From contig OY757911.1 in NCBI GenBank assembly GCA_963585895.1, forward strand, positions 93,923,443-93,987,442: a stretch of 64,000 nucleotides of DNA. The letters run 5' to 3'. The stretch is from Sepioteuthis lessoniana. Lineage: Eukaryota; Mollusca; Cephalopoda; Myopsida; Loliginidae. Every line of letters starts with the position of its first letter. The stretch's first letter is position 1. The notes under the pieces were generated by a model that did not search any database, had not been told where the DNA came from, and worked only from the letters and a program-made list of their open reading frames with translations. The position numbers and the translations under genes are program-made. Below are positions 1 through 10,076 of this stretch, one piece after another.

Positions 1-257
1 TATTGAGATATTGATTAGTTGCTCCCATGTTTCATGAGATTGTGAGCAAGTACTTTCGTCGGTGTAGATTAACTACATTATGATACCAGGTTAATAGAAT
101 CCTTCTAATAACTACACGGATATCAGTCAATCGTAGAAAACTAGTGTTGATATCGCTGATAGTATGGTTGAGCTCGGAGATATACAGTGTGACAAAATAC
201 ATTTTAGCACCCTGATGTGAGCGCTTTAATGCTATACTTTCGGTCTCTAAATCTTTC

Positions 258-335
258 CCCGCCTTTTAGGCTAGGATTGTAGAATACGCCGACTGCACCT
301 CTGCAGAGGATTAGCCCCCCCCCCATGGGTTCACC
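258..335 (+). repeat. Family A head fragment
   Basis: Matches the first ~65 bp of the family A head: gctaggattgtagaatacg, then ccgactgcacctctgcagag and a C-run. After about 335 the match to other A heads stops. It lies upstream of the ORF1 remnant, which itself is followed by an A tail, so it may be the 5' end of the same composite element or an unrelated fragment. Confidence 0.6.
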
Positions 336-578
336 TATTGACCGTGGGGATGATCCGTAAGGTGCTAGGACTGGATCCTGGTGTTTGAGCAGTCATTGAC
401 TTGCAACACACTACCTTGGCCCTTACTTGGTCTGACTGGCGGTCAGATGGGCCCGATCCGATCAATCGGCTGGTCATGTCAAGCCCTAGCACCAATGTTT
501 TATCCCGACCTTACTTTTAAATCTGCACTTGCTGAAAATTCCCAACCCTTATCTGTTAATTGCTACAAGGCACTGGCT

Positions 579-933
579 GAGGGTCAATTGTGTTGTCCCC
601 GCGGACTTTTTTTCCTCTCCAGTTGTTGGGTTGCATTCGGTAGGCCGTTTTATCTCTGGACGGTTCTGCCGGGTGTGCCTCGGCACTGGAGAGTTCCTCC
701 GGCCTCAGGGGGCCATCCCCCCAGGCTTATACCCCCTTCGGGGGGGTTGGGTTTATTGCCTGGCGCCTGAGGCGCCCCAAAAAGGGGAATGCCGACGGGG
801 CCGAAGGTATTTTTGGCCTTGCCGGACGCGTGTGGGCTTCGGCCCTGCGACCGGGCCCACCTTAAAAACGGCCTTGTGCCATATTCGTGCGTTGGTGGGA
901 CGCAACGATAAATACAGAGGGTCAATTGTGTTG
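579..933. mobile_element. GC-rich ~321-bp insertion flanked by 17-bp direct repeats
   Basis: The 17-mer GAGGGTCAATTGTGTTG occurs perfectly at 579-595 and 917-933 and brackets 596-916. Such a repeat is a target-site duplication typical of target-primed reverse transcription. The insert is far more GC-rich than its surroundings and full of hairpins (CCCCC-ttc-GGGGG near 731; GGCGCC-tga-GGCGCC near 762). Its right part (ccttaaaaacggccttgtgc...) resembles the 3' part of family D, so a GC-rich relative of that SINE is the best guess. There is no obvious poly(A) or long open frame. Several short overlapping frames exist on both strands but none resembles a known protein. Confidence 0.6.
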
Positions 934-999
934 AGAGAATAGGAATTTTACCAGTGCTGAGAACCTAAAATTAACAACGGCTTAGAGTATAAATGCTAC

Positions 1000-2440
1000 G
1001 TATACAAGGCGAATTGGTTTCCCTGCTTAGTTCATTTCCAACAGAAGATGGACTCAACGGTGAGTGGTGGAGCACAGGACCAACGAATAATATACAGCAT
1101 ATATGGTGTCTTAAAAAAAATCTAAATGAAACCTGTCAGAATCGGACTCGGAGAATGAGGCAGCAGACATTCCCAGATTCGTTGTTATTGAATCTTTGGA
1201 GTAGGTCTGACTCGCCCAATTTCCACCTTTCCCCATAGAAAAGTTATTTCTACGAGTGCTACTCCCAAAACTAAAAGAAAACAAGCTATATCAATTAGCT
1301 AGTCGAGGTGGTCAGCCGGAGGTTGGCAGAAAGCATTAAAAATAAAATCTTTTCATACGACGGAATGCAGCGCCTACCCTCATGAGAAACTCAACACTTC
1401 CAAAGTTATCAGGACTAAGGAGTTGGCGTTGGTTACAGAAAAGATTTTATCAGCCTTTTGAGAACAGGGAGTTAAAAATATAAGAATATTAATCAGAAAA
1501 GACGAAGAACGAATCCAGACTAACACTTACATCCTGACATTTTATCAACCCCATACTCCCAAGGATGTGAAGGTAGGCAATTGTCTTGATAAACGAACAG
1601 TACGTCCCATCATCCTTTGCTTCAAATGACAAAAGTATGGACACAACAGGTAGCCTGTAGAGTACGATAGATATGTGCCAAATGCATTGAAAAGGACCCA
1701 GACCACTTGGAGGAAGATTGCATGAAGGAAATTAGATGTGGAAACTGCCGACGAGATCATGTGGCTTACGCAAAATCTTGCAATTTTTACAAAAAAGAAA
1801 AAGAAATACTTGGTGAAATACAAGAGGAATGTGTCCCTCTTGGAAGCAAGGTAAATTGTAGGAACCTACATGGGAGAAAACAGCTACACCTCTATTGCAC
1901 GGAGGGCGGATACAACTAATGAAGACAACAAATATAGAACACGTGGAGACTTTGATCCAGTTGGACGCAAATGATTGGCCAAAGTTTCAAAAGCACCTGA
2001 GAAAAAGTACATCCGGCTGAATTTTACCAAGCACCAGCTCAGCAACGGGTTAGGAATGGAAAGAAATCCAATGTTATTGTCCAATGAAAAACACGCGTAG
2101 CACCTACCACTTCAATACGAACAACTCCTAAAAGTGCACAATCTCCAGTTACATAAATCACCAATCTGTCCACCAATATAACGTAAACTGAAAAAAATAT
2201 CGTCTCCCATAAAACTTGAACAACTTAAACAAAAATCTCGCGCTCTCAATAGCCTAGGTGGGAAAAAACACATGAAAACCAAAGTGAACAATGAAAAACA
2301 AGGAAGCGTATTCAAAATGCTCTCAAGAACAATCACATAAGAATCAAATAGTACAATGCTCAAGGATCGACAAAACTGCTACGAAGAACCTATAGTAAAG
2401 AAAGTATGGATAGCGACGCAACTGCATAACTGCCAACCTT
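1000..2440 (+). pseudogene. Decayed non-LTR retrotransposon ORF1 (zinc-knuckle Gag-like protein)
   Basis: Reading the + strand across frame changes gives pieces of an ORF1 nucleic-acid-binding protein of the kind carried by Jockey/I-like LINEs. Near 1160-1230 an acidic segment (ADIPRFVVIESLE) is followed by SATPKTKRKQ. A zinc-knuckle block lies at 1618-1790: CFK(stop)QKYGHN at 1618, CAKC with H and C (C-x2-C-x6-H-x4-C) at 1674-1721, and CGNC...H...C (C-x2-C-x3-H-x6-C) at about 1737-1782, then the YKKEKEIL segment usual after the last knuckle. A basic tail (KLEQLKQKSRALNSLGGKK-like, ~2210-2265) follows. In-frame stops and frameshifts show it is dead. No ORF2 (endonuclease/RT) follows; the array and tail of family A begin at once near 2445. 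In the cell such a protein would coat LINE RNA. Clade assignment is uncertain. Confidence 0.7.
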
Positions 2441-2444
2441 AATC

Positions 2445-2790
2445 CTGAAGTATTAAATAACTGCATTAATTGAAACCATTTACCGGAGGGCAAACTCATA
2501 AGCTTGCACACCGTTTTTAAATGTTAATCTTTGTATGCTAAACTGAATTGTTTGAAATGAATTGCTTTGACATTTAACTGTAAACAAATCTATACTTGTA
2601 CTAAACTGAATTGGATGAATTAGAACTGTTTAGCTTCAAATATAAATGTTTTTTTACTATTAAACTGTATAGTCATGCTAAACTAAATTGTTTGAAATAG
2701 AACTGATTATTTTGTACAAAAATGGATTTGACATTAAATAACGCTCTAAGGTAGATATGCCATAAAACCCCAAACAATGAACCAAATGTT
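2445..2790 (+). repeat. Family A array and 3' hairpin tail behind ORF1
   Basis: Degenerate units of ctaaactgaattgtttgaa recur at about 2538, 2604 and 2688. The 3' terminal tail (gacattaaataacgctc ... atatgccataaaacccc) lies at 2728-2772. There is no family A head here: the array directly follows the ORF1 remnant. Confidence 0.75.
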
Positions 2791-2848
2791 TCCCATTCCT
2801 GTCAACACATTTCTGAAACTTGTAGAGGGGAATAAAATAAATTAAATG

Positions 2849-2874
2849 TTTTTTTTTTTTTTTTTTTTTTTTTT
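2849..2874. repeat. Poly(T) run
   Basis: 26 uninterrupted T; on the minus strand it could be a retroposon poly(A), but no element is recognisable beside it. Confidence 0.9.
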
Positions 2875-2974
2875 GATAATCTTTATTAGAATAACATGAC
2901 TGATATGCTGGAAACCACGTGTGGAATAGTACATAAATGTTGACTGATAAGGTGATCAAGTGGGTATTTATAAA

Positions 2975-3996
2975 CTTTCTCGAAAGACCTTAGAGATGGA
3001 CATTGTTGAACACTGAGATAAGCAGTTGGTTAACTGATGCGATCTCTGTGCTGATAACCAGAACGTTATATAACTTGAAAGGTTGTATCACATGATATTT
3101 TGACTATAATAATTTCACTGGGAATGTTCAAAACAATTTTCAATTACTGTAGAAAAGAAAAATATACCGAATTATCTGTGTGCAAACAAATGATTTTTAT
3201 CAAATAATGAAACCTTAGTTTCGTAAATTGTTATTTGAGGGTTATATTTTGAATCATACAACACTGTGCATATTAGACGAGAATACTTGATAGATATTTG
3301 GGTGCAAAGAAACTCCGACTAACGATATTTAATTATAAAAGTGTAATGAACTCTATTTCCTAACCTATATGAATAAAAAAAAAAAACTTTAAATGAATTC
3401 AGGGTTTTTCTAGATAAAGTACTTGTGTTTAAAGTATGGGGGATGAACGAGTCTACATTGGCAAACTGTTTTTCTCGCCTTTTCTTCAATCGGGAAACCG
3501 ATGAAAGTACACAGATAATTTTGAGCAGCCAAAGAAGAGATAAATATCTTTGTGTCTTCGTGTTTTCTTCGAAACTAATTAATGTTATGGAGGAAACTGC
3601 TTTCTCTTTTTATACCGTAAAAAAATACATGGCCTGGTTGTTAATTGGGAAAATAGAAATGTACAAATAGAGAAATTAGACATTCCCAGCAATTACATTT
3701 CTGTTGTTTGAAACGTTAATGCATGCTGGAAACTTCAATAGGTTAATTTTTCTCTTGATACGTGATCCTTTTAGCCATGAAGCATTGTTTGATTAACATA
3801 AGAGAACGCAATTGCAATACATTGAGCAGTGCAACATCGTGCTTAATCGAGCCTAATTCGTTTCTTTAAAACGATGCATCTCGTGCTTGAGACATTCAAT
3901 TCCTCTCAATATTCAAGAGGAAATTGATCGATATAAAAGGGTTCATATCGATGCTCCAATCGGCTAGTTTTCTTTTCCAAAATTGTCATTTTTTTG

Positions 3997-3999
<3 letters not shown>
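2975..3999. other. No recognisable feature
   Basis: AT-rich sequence. A short 81-codon frame at 3425-3670 has no recognisable domain and is regarded as chance. Confidence 0.5.

Positions 4000-4027
<28 letters not shown>
4000..4027. repeat. Poly(T) run
   Basis: 28 T immediately upstream of a family A copy (4045 onward). Confidence 0.9.
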
Positions 4028-4044
4028 CGGTGTGGAAACTTATT

Positions 4045-4600
4045 TTTCGCAGCCCAGAGTGCTGGGGCTGTAAAATACGTTGACTGCCTCTCTGCAAAGG
4101 GATAAAACGAGGATCCTGATATGACACTAAAAGACATGATGGTGGGCCTCCTGTAATGGATCTTTAGGGAATATGGAATATCCCTTAATGTTAGATAGGA
4201 ATATTTGAAGACATTTAAATGTGTACAAAAATTGAATTATTTGCATTAAATAATACTTTGTTCATTCATTTGCTTCTAAATGGCTCCGTGTTGACTAGAA
4301 TTATAAGTGTTGGATTGCAGTACTTGAAAGCACTTCAGTGTGCAAATAAATGACTAATACTCAATTGAATTTGTGTTATATAGCAATACTTGAAATCATT
4401 TAACGGTATATAAATTACAATATTTGTTCTAACACATTTAAAAATGGGATTACCTACAAGCTCTTCACTTACAAATATGAAAAACCGTTTTAAGTGCGTG
4501 CTAAAAATGAGCACTAGCTCATTTAAAAATATTATCTACGGAATTTGGCATTAAATAACCGACAAGAATTGGTATGCTATAAAACCTAACTATTCAACCT
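4045..4600 (+). repeat. Family A copy, head to tail
   Basis: Head begins tgctggggctgtaaaatac; the hairpin gtcctgatatgacac lies near 4110. Array units are of the second type (tacttgaaatcatttaacg). The tail ggcattaaataaccgac ... tatgctataaaacc is at 4548-4590. Diverged, and the head is shortened after the cctcctgtaatgg segment. Confidence 0.75.
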
Positions 4601-4856
4601 TATTCTTTGCTTTCAGTAAACACCAAAAATGATATAGCTCAATATGACAATCGCTGCAAGATAAACTTATCTGAAATCATTGAAGAAGAAAGTGTCTGGC
4701 AATGCATATGAATTAAATGTTGCACAAAGCAAGTCAATGCAAAAATTTTATATGAAATGTAAAGAAAATATCATAATTCATATAAACAAAAACGTGATTT
4801 TTTTATTTTCTCAACTTCTGCTTTGACCACTCGCCCCAGGAGCTTGCATTTTCTAT

Positions 4857-4975
4857 CTCAATTATATAACTTCTCGTTCTCCTGTTTTCTCCGTTCTATA
4901 CTCTTTCTCCCCTCCTTTAGCTCGCTTTATTCTTCTCCATAACTTTCTCATTTTCTCTCTCTCTCTATCTCTATG
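4857..4975. repeat. Pyrimidine-rich low-complexity tract
   Basis: Strong C+T strand bias ending in a (CT)n run (ctctctctctatctct). It could form a triplex or simply be low complexity; no associated gene is visible. Confidence 0.7.
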
Positions 4976-5004
4976 CCTGTTTGTTATTTAGTTCTGTATG
5001 TAAA

Positions 5005-5110
5005 GGGAAAATTACGTTGATTGTATTACTTGCAGAGGTGTGAGACTCCTCCACCAAAATGGAAGCTTCCTGAGTTTGAAACTAACATATGATGTTCAGG
5101 TTCCATTTGT
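5005..5110 (+). repeat. Old family A head fragment
   Basis: The order of motifs (attacgttgattgtattac, ttgcagaggtgtgagactcc, ttcaggttccatttgtgg) follows the A head but is strongly diverged. Confidence 0.4.
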
Positions 5111-5114
5111 GGAT

Positions 5115-5725
5115 ATCTGTCAGAATAGATTTCTCATTCATTGCCCTTACTCTCAGAACCTATATTGCCTTGAATGGTTTTACCTATCAAGGGTCCATAT
5201 TCGGGTCTAACAGAACTTTTTAGAATTTGCTCGTATTCGTTGACACTGTCTGGAAAAAAGGTACAAAAAATATGAATGCAAAATAATTTGATTGCCAAAC
5301 CAATATATCTGATCTTTTTGATATCATTTTCCCTTTTTAACCCTTCTCTCAATTTTTCTCTTCCCCATTAACTCTTTACTCTTATATCCATCAAAGATTC
5401 TCCTCGCTTCACAATTTTCAGTTTCTTTTTTCTTTTTTTTTTCCCTTTTCGTGGAATACGAGACTAAATAGAACCGCATTGGCTTCACCTAAACAGCAAT
5501 TCATGATTATATCTATACTTCTATTTAAGCAGTGAGATCTTAATTTACGTCACAAATTTCTATTCATCATATCAAGAATTTGAATGATTACATCAAGCGT
5601 GGGAACGTCTACGGCAAATTGGATTGCGAACTGCTGTTATTCTCTAAAGAGCTTTGAATTAATTTAGAAAAAATCTTGCTATGATGTTCCCTACTTGCTG
5701 GGAGGCCAAGTTAACATTTTATCTT
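5115..5725. other. No recognisable feature
   Basis: AT-rich with short T-runs near 5430. The open frame at 5134-5352 (minus) carries no recognisable motif. Confidence 0.4.
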
Positions 5726-5727
5726 CG

Positions 5728-5960
5728 TATAAAATGGAATCGATTACCCGAGTTCAAAACCTGGACGAGGCTGTTTGTGTTTCATTTCGTTTAGTAAAGC
5801 GATGAATTTGTCTTTCCTCTAATAAACAATAGGATACAGTCATTTAGCTTTGGTAATACAATCGGTCTTAGAAATGTTTGACTTGATACCAGCTGTACTC
5901 TGCTTAAAATACGACCTTGTATCAGTTCCTGCCCGTAGTGGTGTTTGATAAGTGAAAGAT
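5728..5960 (+). repeat. Family D tRNA-derived SINE
   Basis: Shows a B-box-like gttcaaaacctggacgaggc near 5752 and, downstream, the family's distal segment (gtactctgcttaaaatacg, accttgtatcagttcctgcc) near 5893-5930. Old copy; the middle is poorly conserved. Confidence 0.55.
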
Positions 5961-6504
5961 TCCTAAGTTGTCTCCACTTCAATCTCTGTTTATATTTCTG
6001 ACTGTTGAATGGGGTATATAGCAATATTAATGAAAAAAGAACGCATATTTCCAGAATGATCCCCTTCGCTGATTCTGTATAGAATGTCACCTGAACGAGG
6101 TAGATTAACGAACCGCCTGAATCGACCTGGAACAAAAAATCTAGCGTCAACAAAGGAGGAGCAATAATTCATTAAATACTGGAGGAAGATTAATTCTAGA
6201 TTTAAGTACTGATTCTCACTAATACAATCAGTGTCTTGACTGACAGTAGAATCAGCATTAATTTGTTCTATGGGATAATGATCCGGAAATTAGGCGTCTG
6301 GTATACCAATTCTTGGCCCTTTGAACATAGCTCGCGTCCGCGCGAATTGTTCAATGTTGTCTTGATACTGCAATAGTTCTGGTCAGCAAGCATAATAGAG
6401 AAATTAGGTTAGAAATTTTGTTGGAGCAGATGCCTAATCATACCAACAAAGGAATGGTAACACATATTTAAATCCTATGTTCAGCAGTTGTAGTATATTG
6501 TCTG

Positions 6505-6610
6505 ACCTAGAGATGATTACGGTGTTAATGGTCATCGTCATAGGATATGGACAGAGCACACAGTTCAAAACCCGGACGAGGCTGTTTGCATTATACACGG
6601 CGGTAATAAC
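6505..6610 (+). repeat. Family D head fragment
   Basis: tRNA-like: gagatgattacggtgttaatgg (A-box region) and gttcaaaacccggacgaggc near 6562, followed by ctgtttgcattatacacgg. Downstream part absent. Confidence 0.55.
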
Positions 6611-6784
6611 ATAAAAATTCACCTTACAGTAATATTTCTCGATGCAAATCTGTCTTTAATAGAAAGATATAGATTATTTCAATATGTAAGGCATAAATAT
6701 GATATACACCTTATCAAGCAGAAGATAAAAAAATATAATATACGGTTGTAGAAATTGATGTATACTAAACATATTTATTAAATA

Positions 6785-7010
6785 ATATACTGGACAAGGC
6801 TGTTTGCACTTCACATAGCACTAAAACCCTTGGAAGCTATGAATCCAACAACTCTTCCTCTAGCTATTGGTAAATAGAAAGAGAGACTGGTTTCGTTAAC
6901 AACTGGTCTAAAATAAAATTTTAGAAATCTGAATTCAGACTAGATAAAATTCGCTAAAAAATTGACTGTCACATCCTGCGTTTGTGAATGGGTTGGATTA
7001 TAATAGATAT
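6785..7010 (+). repeat. Family D SINE, body and 3' part
   Basis: Contains acaaggctgtttgcacttca, cttggaagctatgaatccaa, gctattggtaaatagaaag and the distal tgactgtcacatcctgcg. It is collinear with the copy at 61490-61695. Confidence 0.6.
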
Positions 7011-7077
7011 ATATTGTCTAATCTGAATCTTTATCTAAATTGCTAGCTCTCATGATTAGGTTAACTGCATTTAGACA

Positions 7078-7929
7078 ACCTACTCATTTGGGGCTCTAGA
7101 ATAAGCCGACTGCACCTCTGATGAGGCGTAACCCTCCCCATAATAAGTGCCCTCGATATGACACAGTCATCTGATGGTGAGGCTCCAGTCACGGTGCTTT
7201 AGGAAATGTTGAGTAACCCCTTCGTTATCATTCGTTACTCTCAGGCCCATTTCGACCTGAAATGGCAGTAACTGTTCACTTATATTTCATTTATGGATAG
7301 GAACTTTTCAGGATTTTTTTTTTTTACTAGAGATCACTATTAATCTTAAAGATAAGTATTATTGATTAAATTAGCAATAGAAAAAAAAACATTTGTGTGC
7401 AAACAAATGATTTGTATTAAATTAGATAAAATATTGAATAGAAGTACTGTTAAATACCAATACATGACACCATTTAACCGTATTTCCCAGTCGGCTGGGG
7501 TTGTAGAATAGACCAACTGCACCTTTGCAAAGGGGTAAGACCCCACCCCACGAGTGTCCTGTATGACTGTAAACAATCTGATGGTGAGCCTACAATAATG
7601 GTGGAGCTTGGGGGAATGTCGAGTACCCCTTCATTGCTTTCGCTCAGAGATCAACTGTGGCTCGCAGTGGTAGCACCTGATAGGGTCCTTTCTATTGGTT
7701 AAATAGAACTAAACTGCGAACTATGCTAAACTGAATTGTGTGAAATAGAACTGTTTGAATAAACTGAGTTAGTTGGAATAGAAATATTTTGACAATTAAA
7801 ATTTTACATTTAAATTGCGTACTTATGCTAAACTGAAATCTTTAAATTGGAACTGTTTTTGATATTGAAACTGTACTTATGCTAAACTAAATTGTTTAAA
7901 ATAGAACTGTTTTGACATTTACCAATGCG

Positions 7930-8002
<73 letters not shown>

Positions 8003-8163
8003 TTATATTAAACTGAATAGCTTGAAATAGAAATGTTTTGACGATTAAACTGTGTACTTATGCTAAACTGAATTGTTCGAAATGTAACTGTTATTTGCAT
8101 GAAAATTGATTTGGCATTAAATAAGCTACAAAGGTTAATATGCCATATATCCCAACCAACCAT
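7078..8163 (+). mobile_element. Family A, probable dimer (head-array-head-array-tail)
   Basis: A first head at 7087-7270 (tctagaataagccgactgca) is followed by short array sequence without a terminal tail. A second, better head starts at 7487 (cagtcggctggggttgtag). Its array is interrupted by a 68-bp AT run (7933-8000), and the tail ggcattaaataagctac ... atatgcc is at 8111-8146. The order equals that of the TSD-bounded dimer at 10077-11113. I could not find a convincing TSD for this copy. Confidence 0.6.
7933..8000. repeat. (AT)n microsatellite inside family A array
   Basis: About 34 uninterrupted AT units within the unit array of the surrounding A element; other A copies lack it. Confidence 0.95.
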
Positions 8164-8275
8164 TTCACTGCAGTCAAACAAATGAGCTCATAATGCTTAA
8201 AAGTGGTTACCTACGAACTATTTGCTTTAAAATCAGATGATTTGGCATTAAATAAAAATTAAGGGATGATAATTC
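8164..8275 (+). repeat. Family A array/tail fragment
   Basis: caaacaaatgagctcataat and gatttggcattaaataaaaat show a second, incomplete A 3' end directly behind the preceding tail. Confidence 0.5.
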
Positions 8276-8483
8276 AAACTAATTTAGTGAAGTTTTTATT
8301 TTGTATGTAAATGAATTTTCAGATTAATGCAGGAATAGAACTTAAACACATTAACGGGAATTTAAATCATTGCTCTTTAAAATGAATGCAGGCACAAAAA
8401 CTAAATCATACTTAATCATCAATGTGTACCAGCAGCATAAATTACTTATGACTCTTTAACGATCAATAAAGTAAAAAAGAAAA

Positions 8484-8734
8484 TTTGGCGACTGTAGTCG
8501 AGGGTTACCCATAGGCTCCCTTTTCGATAGCTACTACACCAAGGTGTAAGGGAGGGATCTAATCCTTTCCCTGAATTGCTCTACTTTACTCTTGATCCTT
8601 ACCTTTTATAATGCTGAATGTTAAGCAAGGAAGAATCAAGTATCATTTTTTGAGTCTATTGTATGACTCGACCTGGGAATTGAACCCAGGTCTCCCGGGC
8701 CATTGGCGAACACTCAAACCATTATGCCAATGTC
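8484..8734 (-). mobile_element. Family B tRNA-derived SINE
   Basis: On the minus strand it shows a T-arm/B-box cctgggttcaattcccaggtc (near 8675), then the body with aatgatacttgattcttcc and ctacaccttggtgtagtagc, and ends ggtaaccctcgactacagtcgcc. The palindromic T-arm (ACCTGGG/CCCAGGT type) is a pol III internal promoter remnant. Confidence 0.8.
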
Positions 8735-8920
8735 CGGTGTCGTCAATACCTATCGGTATACATTCCTGGTAAGTCCACAAGATAACCTAGTGTTCTGAGA
8801 CCAGTTGGTCAGCCACACTGGTGTGTCCGTACGTAGGACTCCATAGGAAAGCATCGCTCGTGTGTTCATCCTTACTTCTTTCTAGTACCCACCATGTCTT
8901 GTTTGTCTTGTATAAGTAAG

Positions 8921-9168
8921 AAAAGTTGGCGAGGTGACCCTAAGGCTCCCTTTTCAATAGCTACTACACCGAAGCGCAGAGGAAGACACTATTCCTTTCT
9001 CTGGATTGCTCCATTTTACCCTTGATCCTTACCTTATAATGCTGAGTGCTAAGCAAAGCGGCATCAAGTACCATTTTTTTTTTGTGAGTCTTTGGTATCA
9101 CTCGACCTGGGATTCGAACTCCGGTCTTCCGGACCATTGGCAAACAGTCTACTCATTAGGCCAATAGG
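8921..9168 (-). mobile_element. Family B tRNA-derived SINE
   Basis: Second minus-strand B copy, ~187 bp from the previous one and in the same orientation. The T-arm is degraded (gacctgggattcgaactccgg on the + strand). Its 3' end reads gccaacttttcttacttata on the minus strand. Confidence 0.8.
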
Positions 9169-9276
9169 ATGCTTTGTATAATGGGAGGTAAATGGGTTTA
9201 CAACTGTTTTGCAGAGTATTGCTTCTGAAATTTATTTAAAATAGTCCGCAGTATCCTTAGATAGTTCCATGCAGCT

Positions 9277-9280
<4 letters not shown>

Positions 9281-9311
<31 letters not shown>
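9281..9311. repeat. (TG)n microsatellite
   Basis: About 15 perfect TG units. Confidence 0.95.
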
Positions 9312-9313
<2 letters not shown>

Positions 9314-10076
9314 CGTTTAATTCCGTGTGGTGCAGCCATACAATAAAAATGAAACTGTGACAGCTGGAAAGAATTACCATTTTTATATTTAAAATCTGTC
9401 AATAGAAGTCTATGCTTTACATATGCATAAAGCGTGGACAGATTCTTTCAGGATATACGATATTGTTACCGAGGTATATGAACTGGTCAACTAATGTCAA
9501 GTAATATCACTGGAGAATTTAGAGTTGATGGTTTTAAAATAACTGCTGTTATAAGCGGATGATACTGAGATGCGAATAGATACTTGATTAAAAAAAAACT
9601 CAGTTGCACAAAGAAAGAACTAACCAAGTTGAACATCTTGCCTAGGAGGTTAGGTGTAACAAGAAATACTCGATCTAGCATCCTATTCTAAAAATGGCAG
9701 TCAACCATGACTTGCTGAGGTCATCAAACTCTATTGACTATCGAAATAGTAGCGGTGGTAGGCCGTCCACGAAGCGAGGTGGGTGTCCGGCATTCTGTGA
9801 ATATAAAAACAAAATGGATTTCTCTATTCACATTTTTGCATTCGCTTGCCCGGAGTGTGAGTGAGCTTAGCAGTCCAAGTCGCACGCCGGCTGTGTTGTT
9901 CGCTGTACGAATCTTATGGCTTACTCCTATGGTGTTGCCACGTCAGTGAAGATCGCCTGACATGGGTAAAGGGAGACGGTATTCATGTCACACACGCTGA
10001 AACTGGCACAATACGATCTAGGTTTATCACATGGCGCCTGAGTTGCTCCCCACTTTTTTAGCGGAAGACTCACGTG
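9312..10076. other. No recognised element; GC-richer patch at ~9700-10076
   Basis: From about 9700 the sequence is more GC- and CpG-rich (ggtaggccgtccacgaagcg, agtcgcacgccggctg). It holds several overlapping short frames on both strands, none with a recognisable domain. It could be an old retroelement segment or an unannotated exon; I cannot decide. Confidence 0.35.

Noticed and set aside
381-942. Overlapping 129- and 137-codon frames on + and a 91-codon frame on -
   Set aside because: They run through the GC-rich insert, where stops are rare in all frames; no domain and no agreement between frames.
2445-2790. CRISPR-like regularly spaced repeats in the A arrays
   Set aside because: Units are degenerate, adjacent and AT-rich without unique spacers, and the DNA is from an animal.
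2678-2959. Frame with a poly-lysine run (also 3906-4127, 22529-22753)
   Set aside because: The lysines are poly(T) runs read on the minus strand; the rest is repeat or AT-rich DNA.
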